The translations under genes were made by a program, and so were the position numbers. The notes under the pieces were generated by a model. It searched no databases. It was not told where the DNA came from and saw only the letters and a program-made list of their open reading frames with translations. Positions 21,701-32,896 of a stretch of DNA of 64,000 bases are shown here, in pieces (the first letter of the stretch is position 1; each line of letters opens with the position of its first letter). The stretch comes from Protea cynaroides (lineage: Eukaryota > Streptophyta > Magnoliopsida > Proteales > Proteaceae), in assembly GCA_028583415.1 (NCBI GenBank), contig CM053267.1, positions 18,235,814 through 18,299,813 on the forward strand, written 5' to 3'.

Positions 21701-22878
21701 TACTCCATAAATAGGACGTCCCTAAGCCTCTTTCACTCCTTTTAGAACCCTAATTGGATTGAGAGAAGAAAAGAGAAGGAGAAGAGAAGGAGAAGAGAAG
21801 GAAAGTGGAGAAGAAGACCAAAGAAAAGGCTTCAGAGAAACAAGTCTATTTCTCAGGTATGGATACTATCTCCATGAATTTCTCAAGACCTTAGAGTAAA
21901 TAATGAAGAGGGTATGATCTAGGAGAAATCCAAATCATCCATCCATGGTTAGGTTTCAATGAAAACCATGGAGGAGATCATTAAAACCATGTAGGTGAAC
22001 AAACTATAGTTATAAACCATAGAACATGTATGAAATGGATTATAGAAGCAAGCCATAGGACTCAAACATGAAAGAATGGATTGTAGGATGAAAATCTTGA
22101 CTAAACCCACGGGGGATCGCACGTGGGGTCGATGGAGAATCGACCCTACCATACCCTAGCATCGACCCCCAGTGTTCGGGAAGTCCAGATCAGGGGTGGT
22201 CGCACCCAGGGTTAATGGAACATCCGACCCTAGCATCGACCCTAGTACAGGGGGTCGTAGAAAACTGCTACCCTACCTGCGACCCGTCCTGTGACCCCCA
22301 GTTAACAGTAGGCTTTTAAAAATTAGAATTAAATCTAATTAAATTCTATCGACTTGATTAGGTCTTCTAGTGATATAATAGTGATATTAAGTTGATTCTT
22401 AAAGCTTGAAAGAGGATCTACAATCAAGCAAAGGTGAGGGAACAAGACCTAAACTAATTGGTTAGTAATAAACTGTTTTTATTTCTTGAGTCCAATGCCA
22501 TGATTGATTCTATGCGTGTATGCTTGTCATGTGTATTTAACATGTCATCCAATATTTCTATTATTACTGTTCATGCAAATTTAAATTTATTGTTTTTAAC
22601 ATGATGATGATGATGATGATAGGAATAGACATGTGAATGTATGTGTGTGGTTAGTGTGCTTGATGCGAGCGAGTATCAAGGGGGTGACATAGGCTGGGCC
22701 TTAGCACTCTAGCTCTATCTCTAACTCAAGTCTTGTCCACTGACATTGTCGTATCGCCATTACCTTAGCAGAGCTATTACGTCGTAGTGTATGAGGGGAG
22801 GTGGTCTCGGACCGTGTAGTCTCTGACTCTGCAGGGGGACCTTAGCCCTATCTCTATGGACGTATTGAGGGATGCTAG

Positions 22879-25194
22879 TGTCACACCCCAATTCCACACA
22901 TTTCAGAATGGTGTGATGAACCGCTCAATAACCAACGGTTCACCCAGGATCTCGAATAGGCTATCCCCGCTTTATCTGAACCTCCATACATCCATGATCA
23001 TAATCAGAGTAAATACACAATAGCGGAAGTCTTAATAAATAAATGAACTGAGAACTAAATGATATCCATAAATAATAGCAAATTATTCTGTATTCAACTT
23101 GAGACATAAATATTTAAATATCAAATACATGTCTTATAAATCCTATAAAGGAACCTATAAAAAAATATCTAATCAAATACACACGAGTTGCACTCGTAAG
23201 AGGAGTGTGTGTATCTACTTCAGCTTCAGCGTCCATTGCTGCTATATTCCCGTACGCAGACGCATTCATATAGTCTTCAACTGTGTAACCTGCATCATCA
23301 ACTAAAAATATTCGACGTCGAGGGGTGAGCACACAACACAGCTCAGTGAGTAGCCAAAACAATGCAACAATACATATGCATGCACATTAATTTATATCTT
23401 TGGTCTGGTTTAAAGTTTGCAATATGCAATAGAAAGGTTGAGGTAGCCAAAGGTCGCGTTAATTGACTCCGCCTCTATACACCGTTACCCGAAGATCACG
23501 TTTATCGTCAACTCACATGCACCCAACCATGAACATTATATAACAAAGGTTACGTTTATTGCTTTATAGTGCCATACCAACACGTAAGCCCCTGTTGGCG
23601 AGGGCTGCAAACTGGGCTCCCAACTAACCAATCCTAATGCCAAACAGTGTATCCAAGGCCTCACCCCAGCATCCCTCAGAATGCCCATAGAGATAGAGCT
23701 AAGGCCCCCCGGTAGAGTCAGAGACTACAAGGACCGAGACCACCTCCCCTGATACCCTACGACATAATAGTTCTGCTAAAGTAATGGCGATACGACGATG
23801 CCAATGCACAAAACTTGAGTTAGAGATAGAGATAAAGTGTTGAGACCCGCCAAAGGTTAACGTTTGTTGACGTCTTCATCACACCTCCCCTGATACTCGC
23901 TCGCATCAAGTACATCAACCACACACATACAAGCACATGCCTATTCCTATCATCATCATCATCATCATGTTATAAACAATAAAGTAAATATGCATGAACG
24001 AGTAATAGAAATATTGGATGGCATGCTGTATGCACATAACAGTCATATTCGCATAGAATCAAACATAGCATAGGACTCAAGAAATAGAAAACAGTTTATT
24101 ATTAATCAATTTAGTTTGGAGTTAAGGTTCCTCACCTTAGTTTGCTATAGGATGTTTTTCCAAGCTTTAAAATCACCTCTACAGTGTTATTATAATGCTA
24201 GCAAACCTAACAAAGTCGATGGAATTTAATTAGAATTAATTTCGAATTTAAAAACCATACTGTTATCTGAGGGTCGATCAGAGGGTCGATGCTCAGAATG
24301 CATAGGGTCGATGGGTCTATCGACCCTGTCCTCTGTCTGAACTTCCCGAATGCTGAGGGTCGATGGTCAGGGTGCATAGGGTCGATGGGTCTATTGACCC
24401 TGTGTGCAACCCTCTGTGCAATCAGGTCCAATTTCCAGTTTTTAATTCATTCTTCATGTTTGGGGTCCTATGACTTGCTCCCACATTCCATTAAACATTC
24501 ATTCCATGGTCTGAAACCATGATTCATCCCCTTAAATAGCTTTCATGCATTCTCCTAGGGTTTTCCATGAAAACCTAACCATGGATGGATGGTTTGGGTT
24601 TTTCCGAAATCCTACACTCAACCATATCTAACCTAAGGTCTGTAGAAACTCATGGAATTAGTATCCATACCTGAGAAGATTACTTTTCCCTAGAAATTCT
24701 TCTCCTTTTTTCTAAGTCTTCTTCCTTGCCTCTTTTCTTCCTCTTTTCCGTCTTCTCTCTTTCTCTCAATTCAATTAGGGTTGTGAAAGGAGTGAAAGTA
24801 GCTTAGGGACGTCCTTTAAATAGAGTAGGAATGTCCTATAATAGTCCCATTGAGATTTGGAAAGAATCCCAATCGAAAATTAGGAAGTTTCCTAGTTTCA
24901 GTTTCGGTGGTAAGTGAGGGTCGATTAGAGGGTCGATGATCCCGTCGACCCTGTGGTCTGACACTGTCCGACCCTCTGTCCATTTTTCAGGGTTTGAGTC
25001 TCTAATTTGAGAGGGTCGACCCTGTTTAGCTGGGTATGCGACCCTTGCTCTATTTTAAGTGTTTTTGGGTCGATTTGATAATTGGGATCTCGATCTCCTT
25101 CACACCCTTGGTCCATTGACTCGACCATGATATGTAGACGGGTCCCGACATGAAATGTAAGGTTAGGCCGGGTTCGTGGCGTGGCGGTCTTACA
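22879..25194 (-). mobile_element. LTR c: innermost solo LTR, reversed, inserted in LTR b
   Basis: It starts TGTCACACCCC and ends GGTCTTACA on the plus strand, 2,316 bp, with a perfect GCTAG duplication (22874-22878 and 25195-25199). Motif blocks use AGGGTCGA (24270-24420 and 24915-25050). The minus-strand TATA is at 24814-24824 and the donor-like CTCAGGTATGGATAC at about 24668. The perfect duplication, against one-mismatch duplications for a and b, fits its being the youngest of the nest. Confidence 0.9.
23114..23362 (-). pseudogene. Small LTR open frame of LTR c, frameshifted at both ends
   Basis: The core RRRIFLVDDAG.TVEDYMN, then YGNIAAMDAE, matches the other copies. The N-terminal Cys-rich part is in another frame (a one-base change near the RRR codons). 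The tail slips in a CACACAC run, so the Cys-x-Cys end (YECNSC in the alternative frame) is lost. It is a clear broken relative of the 72-codon frame. Confidence 0.6.
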
Positions 25195-25489
25195 GCTAGG
25201 GTGAGGCCTTGGATACACTGTTTGGCATTAGGATTGGTTAGTTGCGAGCCCAATTTGCAAGCCCTCGCCAGTAAGGGCTTACGTGTTGGTATGGGTAGAG
25301 TATCAGGGGAAGTGTCATAGGCCGGGCCTCAGCACTTTAGCTCTATCTCTATTCCATGGTAGGGTGGATGGGGACGACAATAAACGTTAACCTTTGGGCG
25401 GGCCTTCACACCCTGTGCATAGAGGCGAGGCGGCCACCGTACCTTTCTATAGCCCATTGCAAACTTATTTACCAGACTACAGATATGAA

Positions 25490-25711
25490 TTGAATGCATG
25501 CATATGTTTGTTGCATTGTTTTGTTTGCTCACTGAGCCATGATGTGTGCTCACCCTTTCGACGTCGAATATTTTTAGTTGATGATACAGGTACCACTATC
25601 GAAGATTATATGAATGCTCCTGTGTATGGGCACATGGCGGCGATGGAAGCTGAAGACATAGTGGAAACGCATGATCCCTCATGCGAGTGCAATGCATGTA
25701 TTTTTTATTAG
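25490..25711 (+). CDS. Conserved small LTR open frame of LTR b
   Basis: The frame reads NACICLLHCFVCSLSHDVCS, then FRRRIFLVDDTG, IEDYMNAPVYGHMAAM and ends SCECNACIFY then stop. It is open without interruption and extends further upstream to 25394. Both silent and conservative differences separate it from the 15612 copy (TAT/TAC, GGG/GGA, TCA/TCG, Ile/Val). The product is unknown. Confidence 0.45.
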   Translation: MNACICLLHCFVCSLSHDVCSPFRRRIFLVDDTGTTIEDYMNAPVYGHMAAMEAEDIVETHDPSCECNACIFY

Positions 25712-26189
25712 ATTTTTCATTTGAATTTATTATGGAAATGTAATTGATATTTTATTTACTAATGTCTCAGTTGATACAACATAAATTGATACTTTATCTA
25801 TGATTATCACAATTAGATTCCTCAGTTCATTATTATTAAGACTTCCGCTATTGTGTATTTATTCTGATTATGGTTGTGGATGTGTATGGTTTTATTTTCA
25901 ACGGACACAGCCTACTAGAGATCCTGGTTGAACCGTTGGTTTATTAGCGGTTCATCACACCATTCTGAATAGTGTGGAATTGGGGTGTGACATATTTGAT
26001 CCATTAGGCAGATTTACACACTTGTGTATAGAGGTCTGGTGGCCACCAATCCTTTCTATAGCATATTGCAAACTTAAAAATCAGACCAAAGATATGAATT
26101 GAATGCATGCATATGTTTGTTGCATTGTTTTGTTCACTCACTGAGCTCAAGTTGGAGAGCTGATCCTTGTACGCGTAATTCTTTTTAGT

Positions 26190-26325
26190 TTCTGATGTTG
26201 CAGGTGTTACTGTTGAAGACTATATGGATACGCCAACATATGGACATGTAGCGTCCATGGATGTGTAAGCTATAGAGGATGAGCAAGACTCGTCAATCGA
26301 GTGTTTCAACTATGGTTATGCTTAG
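26190..26325 (+). pseudogene. Small LTR open frame of LTR a, one internal stop
   Basis: It reads GVTVEDYMDTPTYGHVASMDV, one stop, then AIEDEQDSSIECFNYGYA and the normal terminal stop. There are no indels across 45 codons although the LTR is old. Upstream TTTTTAG and GTTGCAG keep the acceptor-like positions. Confidence 0.6.
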
Positions 26326-28237
26326 TGTTTAACTTTCATATTTTGATACTTGTAATATGTATTAATTATGTTTTGATTAATTGGATATAACTGGATCATT
26401 TAATTATTTATCATGTAGACCTTAGTTCATTATTAATAAGACTTCCACTATTTACTCAAATATCTCTGATTATTACTGTGGAATGTGTTTTGGTTTAACA
26501 TAATTGACATAGCCTATATGAGATCCTGGTTTGAACCATTGGTTTTCATGACGGTTCATCTCACCATTGATTAATCCAGAATTGGGGTGTGACAATTGGA
26601 GTGAAAAACCCTAGTTGATGATTGACAAGGTCACCAGGCCATGAGGCCAAGGGGCCAAGCTTCCAACCAAGAAAACTCGAAGACCCTCGAATAATGAGCC
26701 AAGAAGCTCAGTCGGTCAATAAGCCAGACTCTAAATCTGAGCGATCGGCTTTGTCGATCAACTTAAAAACAACCTTTCTACCAAGAGCCAGACGATGTCA
26801 CGGTCGATACTCTGTATGGACCGATATATCGACTGCCTATGGCAGAATATCTAAATTTCCTGTCGGACCATAAGCCGATCGTAAGGGTAGCGACCGATGT
26901 AACTACCAGTAAAGCCCAGACTTATTCAAATCCAAAGTGAATCATGCAGGACTATTAATTAATGACCCTATGTTTTGTATAGGCATAATAACACCTTGTG
27001 AACACGTGTTTTCTAGCGTGGATAACTACAACTGAATGATATAAGGTAAGGAATAGAACCCTAACCTAATTTTAGTGTGTTTGACATAAATGTTGTTGGT
27101 TGATGCTGCATGCTTATATTTACGTTAAGAATAACATGTCATCTAATATCTGCTATTTTGCATGCATTGAATCTATAACATGATTGATTATGATTGTAAT
27201 ATGTGATGCTTGGCAGACTGAGGTGAAGGGGTCGAGGTCTGTCAGATCTGACCTACTAAAAAATTAATTACCATGTATTGTCCCATATCCTTATGGAGGA
27301 CTACATCTTGGGGGGGAATGGATTGCCTGGGAATCTTACTAAGGTATTGGAAGGGTACATATGATGTCATGTAGGATTGGTTAGTGACAAAATCCATGTA
27401 TGTAACCCTGGCCAGTAGGGGGTCAGGTACTAGTAGAATGGAGTGAAGAAGGGGAAGGTCGACAGTCTTTGTAGGAGCATCACTGGCCGGACTTGTCGCC
27501 CGATCACTATTTTGATTGGGGACGTCGTATGGGGGCACCAGGGCAATCGATTGTAGGCTGGTGAGTACCTAGCACTCCCGTGCATGGAGGTTATAGTCAG
27601 CCTCTAAGAGGTGTGGCTAGGCCTTATCTTAGCATAGTTATCATACATTATACCAGACCCATGTTATGTGCATAATCTACTCATATGATTGCTTGCTTGT
27701 CTGTTTCTCATGGAGCTCAAGTTAGAGAGCTCACTCTTGCGATCGCCACTCATTTTAGTTGTGATTGCAAGTACCATGGAAAGGAAGTGGGATGTTACTC
27801 CAGTTGAACCAAAATACCCTAAGGAGGCAGGACGATGAGGTGACGAACTAAACATTGAAAAGTGAAGGTAGAGAACCTTACAAAGAGATGGAAGGCCACT
27901 CTAGTTGGGAGTCATGATTAGTAATTTGTAGTTTATGTTATTCAAACTTTTAAAGTAATTTAGTGCCCACCGTATTAGGGCTATGAAAATATGAGGTGTT
28001 CTGTTGGGACTTGGATAACACTTGAACAAATTACAAGTATTATAATTTATTTATAACTAGAGCTCAATTTGTTTATTATGTTTCTGTTGATTGATTTACT
28101 CTATGTTTGGGTTAGGAGGAGTATAATGGTTAATGTTGTTATTAACTGAGTGTGCATCTTGGGTGGACTATAATTAAAATGATCGGTGGTCCAGTCGCCT
28201 GTCGGAACTCTACATATTGTGAATCTGGTGTGTAACA

Positions 28238-29140
28238 CATGTGGTCAAACTTTGGCACATGATGATCTGTACAGGAATCATAAGGCCCTAAGACTTGGAT
28301 AATGTTTGATTGACAATTTCCATGAAAGAATCAATGCTTGTTATTTTTTGTTCATCCTTGAGTCGACTCAGTAAAATTTGTTTAGCCATAGAATCCACGC
28401 TTGGCACGTCGAAGTTCTGACCATTTTAGTCGTTGACATGCCAACATGTTAGAAGCCACACAAAAAGCATCTTTAATTCACACTCAATGGGAGTGCTATG
28501 AAAGTATACACCTGTTCCACATTATAGTGGATGGTCACCATACACCCTCCATTAAGCAAGCTCGTTGTGTCGAATCTACTATTGTTAACACGTTGACTTC
28601 AAGAAAACAATTAGAAAATCTCTGTCATGACATAGGTACCGTGGTTAAGTGGAAATTTACCAATTTGTTCATTCATGAATTTAGTAACCATCCCTAAAGA
28701 GTTTCAGATGAATATATCCATTTCAATATCCTTTAATTCAGTAATCCACATGGTTGGATCTTGGTATCCTGGATGATCTATTTCAAAATCACGAGGTCCC
28801 AAGACAGAGCACATGGCTTAACCGAATCCAATTAAATTGACTCGGATAATGTTTATCCGATTGCCTTATGAGGGAGCTACCTTTGTTTGGTTGAGTCATT
28901 CCTGAATATGCATGTGAGTTCTTTCCGTTTCTATCGGGTCTATATCCTAATAAGTGTCCCATTAACCTTAAGTAGTACCAGTTAAGTCAACCTAAACCAC
29001 AACCATTTATACTTTGTGCAAAAGGTATCCCACTACTGAGAGATTGTAGTGCCTACACTAGAACCCATCTGTCCTACCCCAAAGAGCCCTACTGAAACCA
29101 TTGGAGATAGTTCTAAGCACAGAATGTAACGGAAATCAAG
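28238..29140. other. Unassigned sequence between LTR z and the Tat gag
   Basis: An 83-codon open frame at 28446-28697 has no recognisable domain. The first bases after LTR z (TGGTCAAAC at about 28243) could be a decayed primer-binding site, which would make z a shared LTR. The stretch may also include the 5' leader of the Tat element. Neither is demonstrated. Confidence 0.35.
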
Positions 29141-29975
29141 ATGGCCAAAATAGAAGAGGCTATGAGCATGTTGATTACTGTGATCAAAAGTGTACACCCT
29201 CAGTTACAGAGTCAAGTAATGATGGAGGAAAGCAAATATGCACCACTCCTGCATGGATTAAGTACTCCTAAATGGGTTACACCATACCTAAAGCCCATAC
29301 TTGCAGACAGAGGAGAAGTCGTGAATAGGAAGCTTCGAGAGGAGAAGCCGTGAATAGGAAGCTTCAAGTGGATCAAAAGTCTCCCATCATCCGAAACCCA
29401 AGAGAAGAAGATAACCTATTCAGAGATAGACTGAATCGAGAAGATGAGATACTAAGGGATACAAGGGCATTGGACTGCCTAGATAATCAGCCAAAGGGCA
29501 CACCTACCAAGAGGGTCAAGAAAACAGTCATGAATGTAGATAGTCGACACAGATGATAATCCATTGATCTTAGGGAATTCACGTTGCACTCCTCCCCAAA
29601 GAAGAATCAAAAGATAGTTCATAGATTTGGGCATAACCCGACCCAAAGCTCTGGAAAAATTGATTCAAGCCAGAAAGTTGAAGGGTGTTCAACCCTCAAC
29701 CACCTCCAAATCCACTTCCAGTAAATTTCCATATGGATCTATTCTGTAGGTGTCACATTCAGAATGGGCACGACACAGAAACTTGCTATACATTGAAGCA
29801 TACTATACAAGACCTACTAGATTCAGGAGACATCATGGTTCAACCCAGGCAAGAGTCAGTAGCAAACTACCCTCTCCCATACTATGATGTCAATTTCATA
29901 GAGTGGGGTAACACACATTTGGACTTTTATCCCACGGTGGAAGCATCCCAAGGTATTCCTCTTGAAGGATTCTAG
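29141..29975 (+). pseudogene. Tat-lineage gag with zinc knuckle (fragments)
   Basis: Open pieces at 29141-29353, 29350-29556 and 29685-29975 belong together. The last contains CRCHIQNGHDTETCYTLK followed by IQDLLDSG, the Tat nucleocapsid pattern C..H...GH.T.DC..L...I..L...G. The earlier pieces are charged and lack a diagnostic motif. The final piece includes the spacer that precedes the protease region. Frameshifts separate the pieces. Confidence 0.75.
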
Positions 29976-30120
29976 TTCGGCAACACCCTAGCCACAATTG
30001 AGCCAGATCCTACAAGTATGCATTTGCCCTTTTCATTTCATCAATTACTTAACATGTTTTACTTTTCAGGTATGGGCCTTGGTTCCCACCAATAGGGTGA
30101 TGTCACCTTCTTATCTCTAT

Positions 30121-31030
30121 TAATCAATGAGTGTAGATTTTGACTGGGGTATACCCTCACTAAAGGGGATCTGAAAGTGATCAAGCGAAAGTAGAGGGGA
30201 GCTGATGTGAGATCTCAAAAGCTCGAAAGGATGAAATACAAGTATAGTAGTCAATATAGTAGCAAACAGGGCTATTGGCGACCTCAAAAGATAGATGACA
30301 TAATCTATCAAGCAATGTCTGAGGTCTTGTACATTGTGCAGAAGATCCAGTTTTTGAAGACCCCCAATGGGTATTTAGTTAAAGAAGGTGACAACAACAT
30401 CTATTGCGGGTTCCCATAACCTTGGTTCAATATGCACTTTCAAAGACATGTGCTCGGGTTTAAAATATTCCATGACTGTACCTTTAACTGGGAACAACTT
30501 GAGCAGGCCAGGATCCAAGAGCAAAGCATATAGCAGAATTATGAGATAGAGGAGATCGACATCAGCAACCTATTCGATGACAATCAAATGATGAATGCCC
30601 ACCGATAAAGACCATGATGGGAGTCCCGACTTACAATAGTTCACCCTCCCCATCAATGGAACGATCCCAAATTGGAGTTGCTATGATAATTTTGTATACC
30701 CAAAGGGGTTGCCATGTAATCTACATAGTATGGTCATGTCTGGACCTAGAGTCTTCGAGTCTTTAGATAGGGTCGGGTCTTTTTCAATCATTGAGTCCAT
30801 TCCAATAGGAACCTCCTCTTCTATACCTCTGCTTTTGAACATGAATAGATTATATTTTAAATTATACAGTTTTTACTTCCTCCTTTCCTTTTACTTCTAA
30901 TTCTAACTTTGAAAATAATGAGAATGATGAACCACCTCTTGAAATATTACAATCCATCCAAGCCTCAGAGGAGAATAAGACTCAACCTGTCGACAAAGAC
31001 TTTAAAATGATTAATCTCGGTTCAACAGAG
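30121..31030 (+). pseudogene. Tat gag-to-RT linker, protease region not readable
   Basis: The fragments (for example 30207-30419) are basic and have no clear D[ST]G protease motif. EEIDISNLFDDN near 30548 is acidic. The aspartic protease that should lie here has decayed or was deleted. The segment joins the RT at about 31040. Confidence 0.4.
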
Positions 31031-31039
31031 CAACCTTGA

Positions 31040-32168
31040 GAGATAAAGATTGATGCTACCTTGACGAAAGAAGAAATCGATCAAATGACAGAACTATTGA
31101 AGGAATTCCAAGAAGTGTTCTCTTGGTCCCATGAGGATATGCCGGCATAGATCCTGAAGTCGTACAGCACAGGATACCTTTGATCCCAGATGCAAAACAA
31201 CATAAGTAGAAGTTGAGACGGTTAAGACTCGAATGGACCCTCAAAGTCAAAGAAGATATCATGAAGCAGTTTGATGCTGGCTTAGAGGTTATGAAATACC
31301 TAGAATGGCTAGCAAATGCAGTCATTGTACTTAGAAATGACGAAATATTGAGAGTGTGCATCAACTACAGGAATCTAAACAAGGCCAGTCCCAAAGATGA
31401 TTTTTCATTGTCAAAGATAGACTTCATAGTAGACAACACTACAAACCATGCTCTCTTATCCTTCATGGATGGATTCTCAGGATATAACTAGATCAAGATG
31501 GCACCAGAATACAAGGAGAAGACCACCTTCATGATAGACTGGGCACCAATTGTCACACGGTGATGCCGTTTGGGTTGAAGAATGCTGGGGCAACTTATCA
31601 AAGAATGGCTACCACAATCTTGCATGAGTGATCCATAAGGAGCTAGAGGTGTATGTGGATGATATGATTGTAAAGTCCTTTACCAGAGATGGTCACAACC
31701 CAGTGATAAAGAGGTTCTTTAAAAGGATCAAGAAATATAAGCTATGGCTTAACCCCCAAAAGTATGCATGTGGGGTAATAGTAGAAAAAATGCTAGGCTT
31801 CATGGTCTGCCAAAGAGGGATTAAAATTGATCCGGCCAAGATAAAAGCCATCTCTGAAATGCCACCTTACTGAACAAAAAAAAAGAAGTGAGGGGTTTCT
31901 TGGGAAGACTTTAGTACATAAACCAATTTATCACACATCTTACTACAACATGCGAACCAATTTTAAGTTACCCAGGAAAGATCAGCCTAAAGAATGGAAC
32001 CCTCAATGTCAGGTGGCTTTTGATAAAATCAAGACCTATCTATTGAATCCACCAGTCTTAGGCCCACCAATACCAGGGAGACTACTACTCCTCTACTTAT
32101 TAGTACTAGAGGGTTCCATGGGATCAATGATTGCCCAACATAATATAGATGGAAAGACAAAAAGGTAG
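31040..32168 (+). pseudogene. Tat reverse transcriptase (decayed)
   Basis: Readable blocks in order are EIKIDATLTKEEIDQM, FQEVFSWSHEDMP, INYRNLNKASPKDDF, LLSFMDGFSGYN, then MPFGLKNAGATYQR in another frame, YVDDMIVKS and GFMVCQRGIKIDPAKIKAI. These match the Tat RT (usual ...VDNTA.H.LLSFMDGFSGYNQI). The catalytic YVDD is preserved. Stops at about 31040, 31150, 31200, 31490 and 31872 break it into at least four frames. Confidence 0.88.
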
Positions 32169-32169
32169 T

Positions 32170-32470
32170 GTACTACCTGAGAGAAAAATTCACAAGCTAT
32201 AAAGCCAACTATATACAACTAGAGAAGACATGCACAGCTCTGGTTTGGGTAACAAAGAGATAGAGGCATTACATTCTGCCCTATAAGATCATACTCATTT
32301 CAAAAATGGACCCCCTCAAGTATTTGTTCGAGAAACCAGCTTTGACAGGGAGGATGGCTATATGGCTACTGTTGTTGTCTGAATTCGACATTACATACAC
32401 TATATAGAAGTCCATTAAGGGGAGCGTAATAACGGAACATCTGTCAGCCCTACCAGTTGAAGACAACCTC
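32170..32470 (+). pseudogene. Tat RNase H (first domain), decayed
   Basis: Following the PP.PGRLLLLYL RT-connection block, the frame shows a YY-L-EK/-Y---E block (Y..LEKTC.ALVW). Then come an RH.......PLKYLFEKPALTGR segment (about 32310-32350) and E-F-D-I-T-Y. These are the hallmarks of the retroviral-type RNase H that follows RT in Tat elements. A frameshift at 32168 and later stops inactivate it. Confidence 0.7.
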
Positions 32471-32485
32471 AGACATCTGGAAGAT

Positions 32486-32840
32486 GTGTTCCCGGACGAA
32501 GAAGTCCACACAACCCAAGAAGAAAAGAAGAATGACACGTGGATCATGTTCTTCGGTGGAGCAGCAAATCATATGGGATGCGGGGTTGGCATCTTATTCA
32601 TAGATCCAGAAGGGGCATTTGTGCCATTTTTATTCAGATTAGACTTTGATTATACAAATAGCATTGCAGAGTATGAAGCATGTGTCATGAGACTGAATGT
32701 AGCCTTGGCCATTGGGGTCGGTAGATTGAAGGTCTATGGTGACTCGTCCATTGTTATCTACCAAGTCAGAGAGGACTAAAAAACCAAAGACGAAAAGCTG
32801 GTACCTAACCAATAATCTATAATAACCTCGGCTTAGAAGT
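32486..32840 (+). pseudogene. Tat second (archaeal-type) RNase H
   Basis: Its blocks are WIMFFGGAANHMGCGVGIL, then DFDYTNSIAEYEACVMRLN and VYGDSSIVIYQV. This is the archaeal-type RNase H (family W...FDGA......G.G..L...TN..AEY.A...GL.....V.GDS..V..Q) found only in Tat among plant gypsy elements. The first catalytic Asp (FDGA) is Gly here (FGGA), while the Glu of AEYEA and Asp of GDS remain. It is open for 97 codons. Confidence 0.85.
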
Positions 32841-32896
32841 TTACCCAAGTTAAATTTGACTACTCCCCAAGAGACACCAATAAGTATGCTGATGCA

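Larger units (their letters stand above)
21342..25992 (+). mobile_element. LTR b: solo LTR inserted in LTR a
   Basis: It starts TGTAAGACCCGTATCG and ends TTGGGGTGTGACA. Flanks are TGTTT (21337-21341) and TATTT (25993-25997), one G/A difference. It is interrupted by LTR c and is 2.33 kb without it. Its motif blocks use a GGGGTCG form rather than the TATGGTCG of its host LTR a. TATA CCATAAATAGG is at 21705-21715 and the donor-like TCAGGTATGG at about 21854. Confidence 0.87.
19527..26594 (+). mobile_element. LTR a: solo LTR inserted in LTR z
   Basis: It starts TGTAAGACCCGCACG and ends TTGGGGTGTGACA. Its flanks are ACTGG (19522-19526) and ATTGG (26595-26599), one C/T difference, so an aged 5-bp duplication. 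It is interrupted by LTR b and is 2.41 kb without it. TATA is at 19944-19953, donor-like GAGGTATGAA at about 20098, and TATGGTCG-type blocks at 19740-19870 and 20350-20540. No internal sequence remains. Confidence 0.85.
18707..28237 (+). mobile_element. LTR z: outermost of four nested gypsy LTRs
   Basis: It starts TGTAAAACCCGCACC after the polypurine tract and ends TGGTGTGTAACA. It is split by LTR a (19527-26594), and excluding that it is about 2.46 kb. It keeps the family layout: purine-rich leader (19245-19290), donor-like TAGGTAACAA (about 19355), a TCGATC/GATCGG motif block (26740-26900) and a faint small open frame (27740-27838). It is the most diverged of the four, consistent with being the oldest. 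Confidence 0.75.

Noticed and set aside
28446..28697. 83-codon plus-strand frame between LTR z and the Tat gag
   Set aside because: No recognisable motif, no family resemblance to gypsy gag and no conserved context. Left as unassigned.
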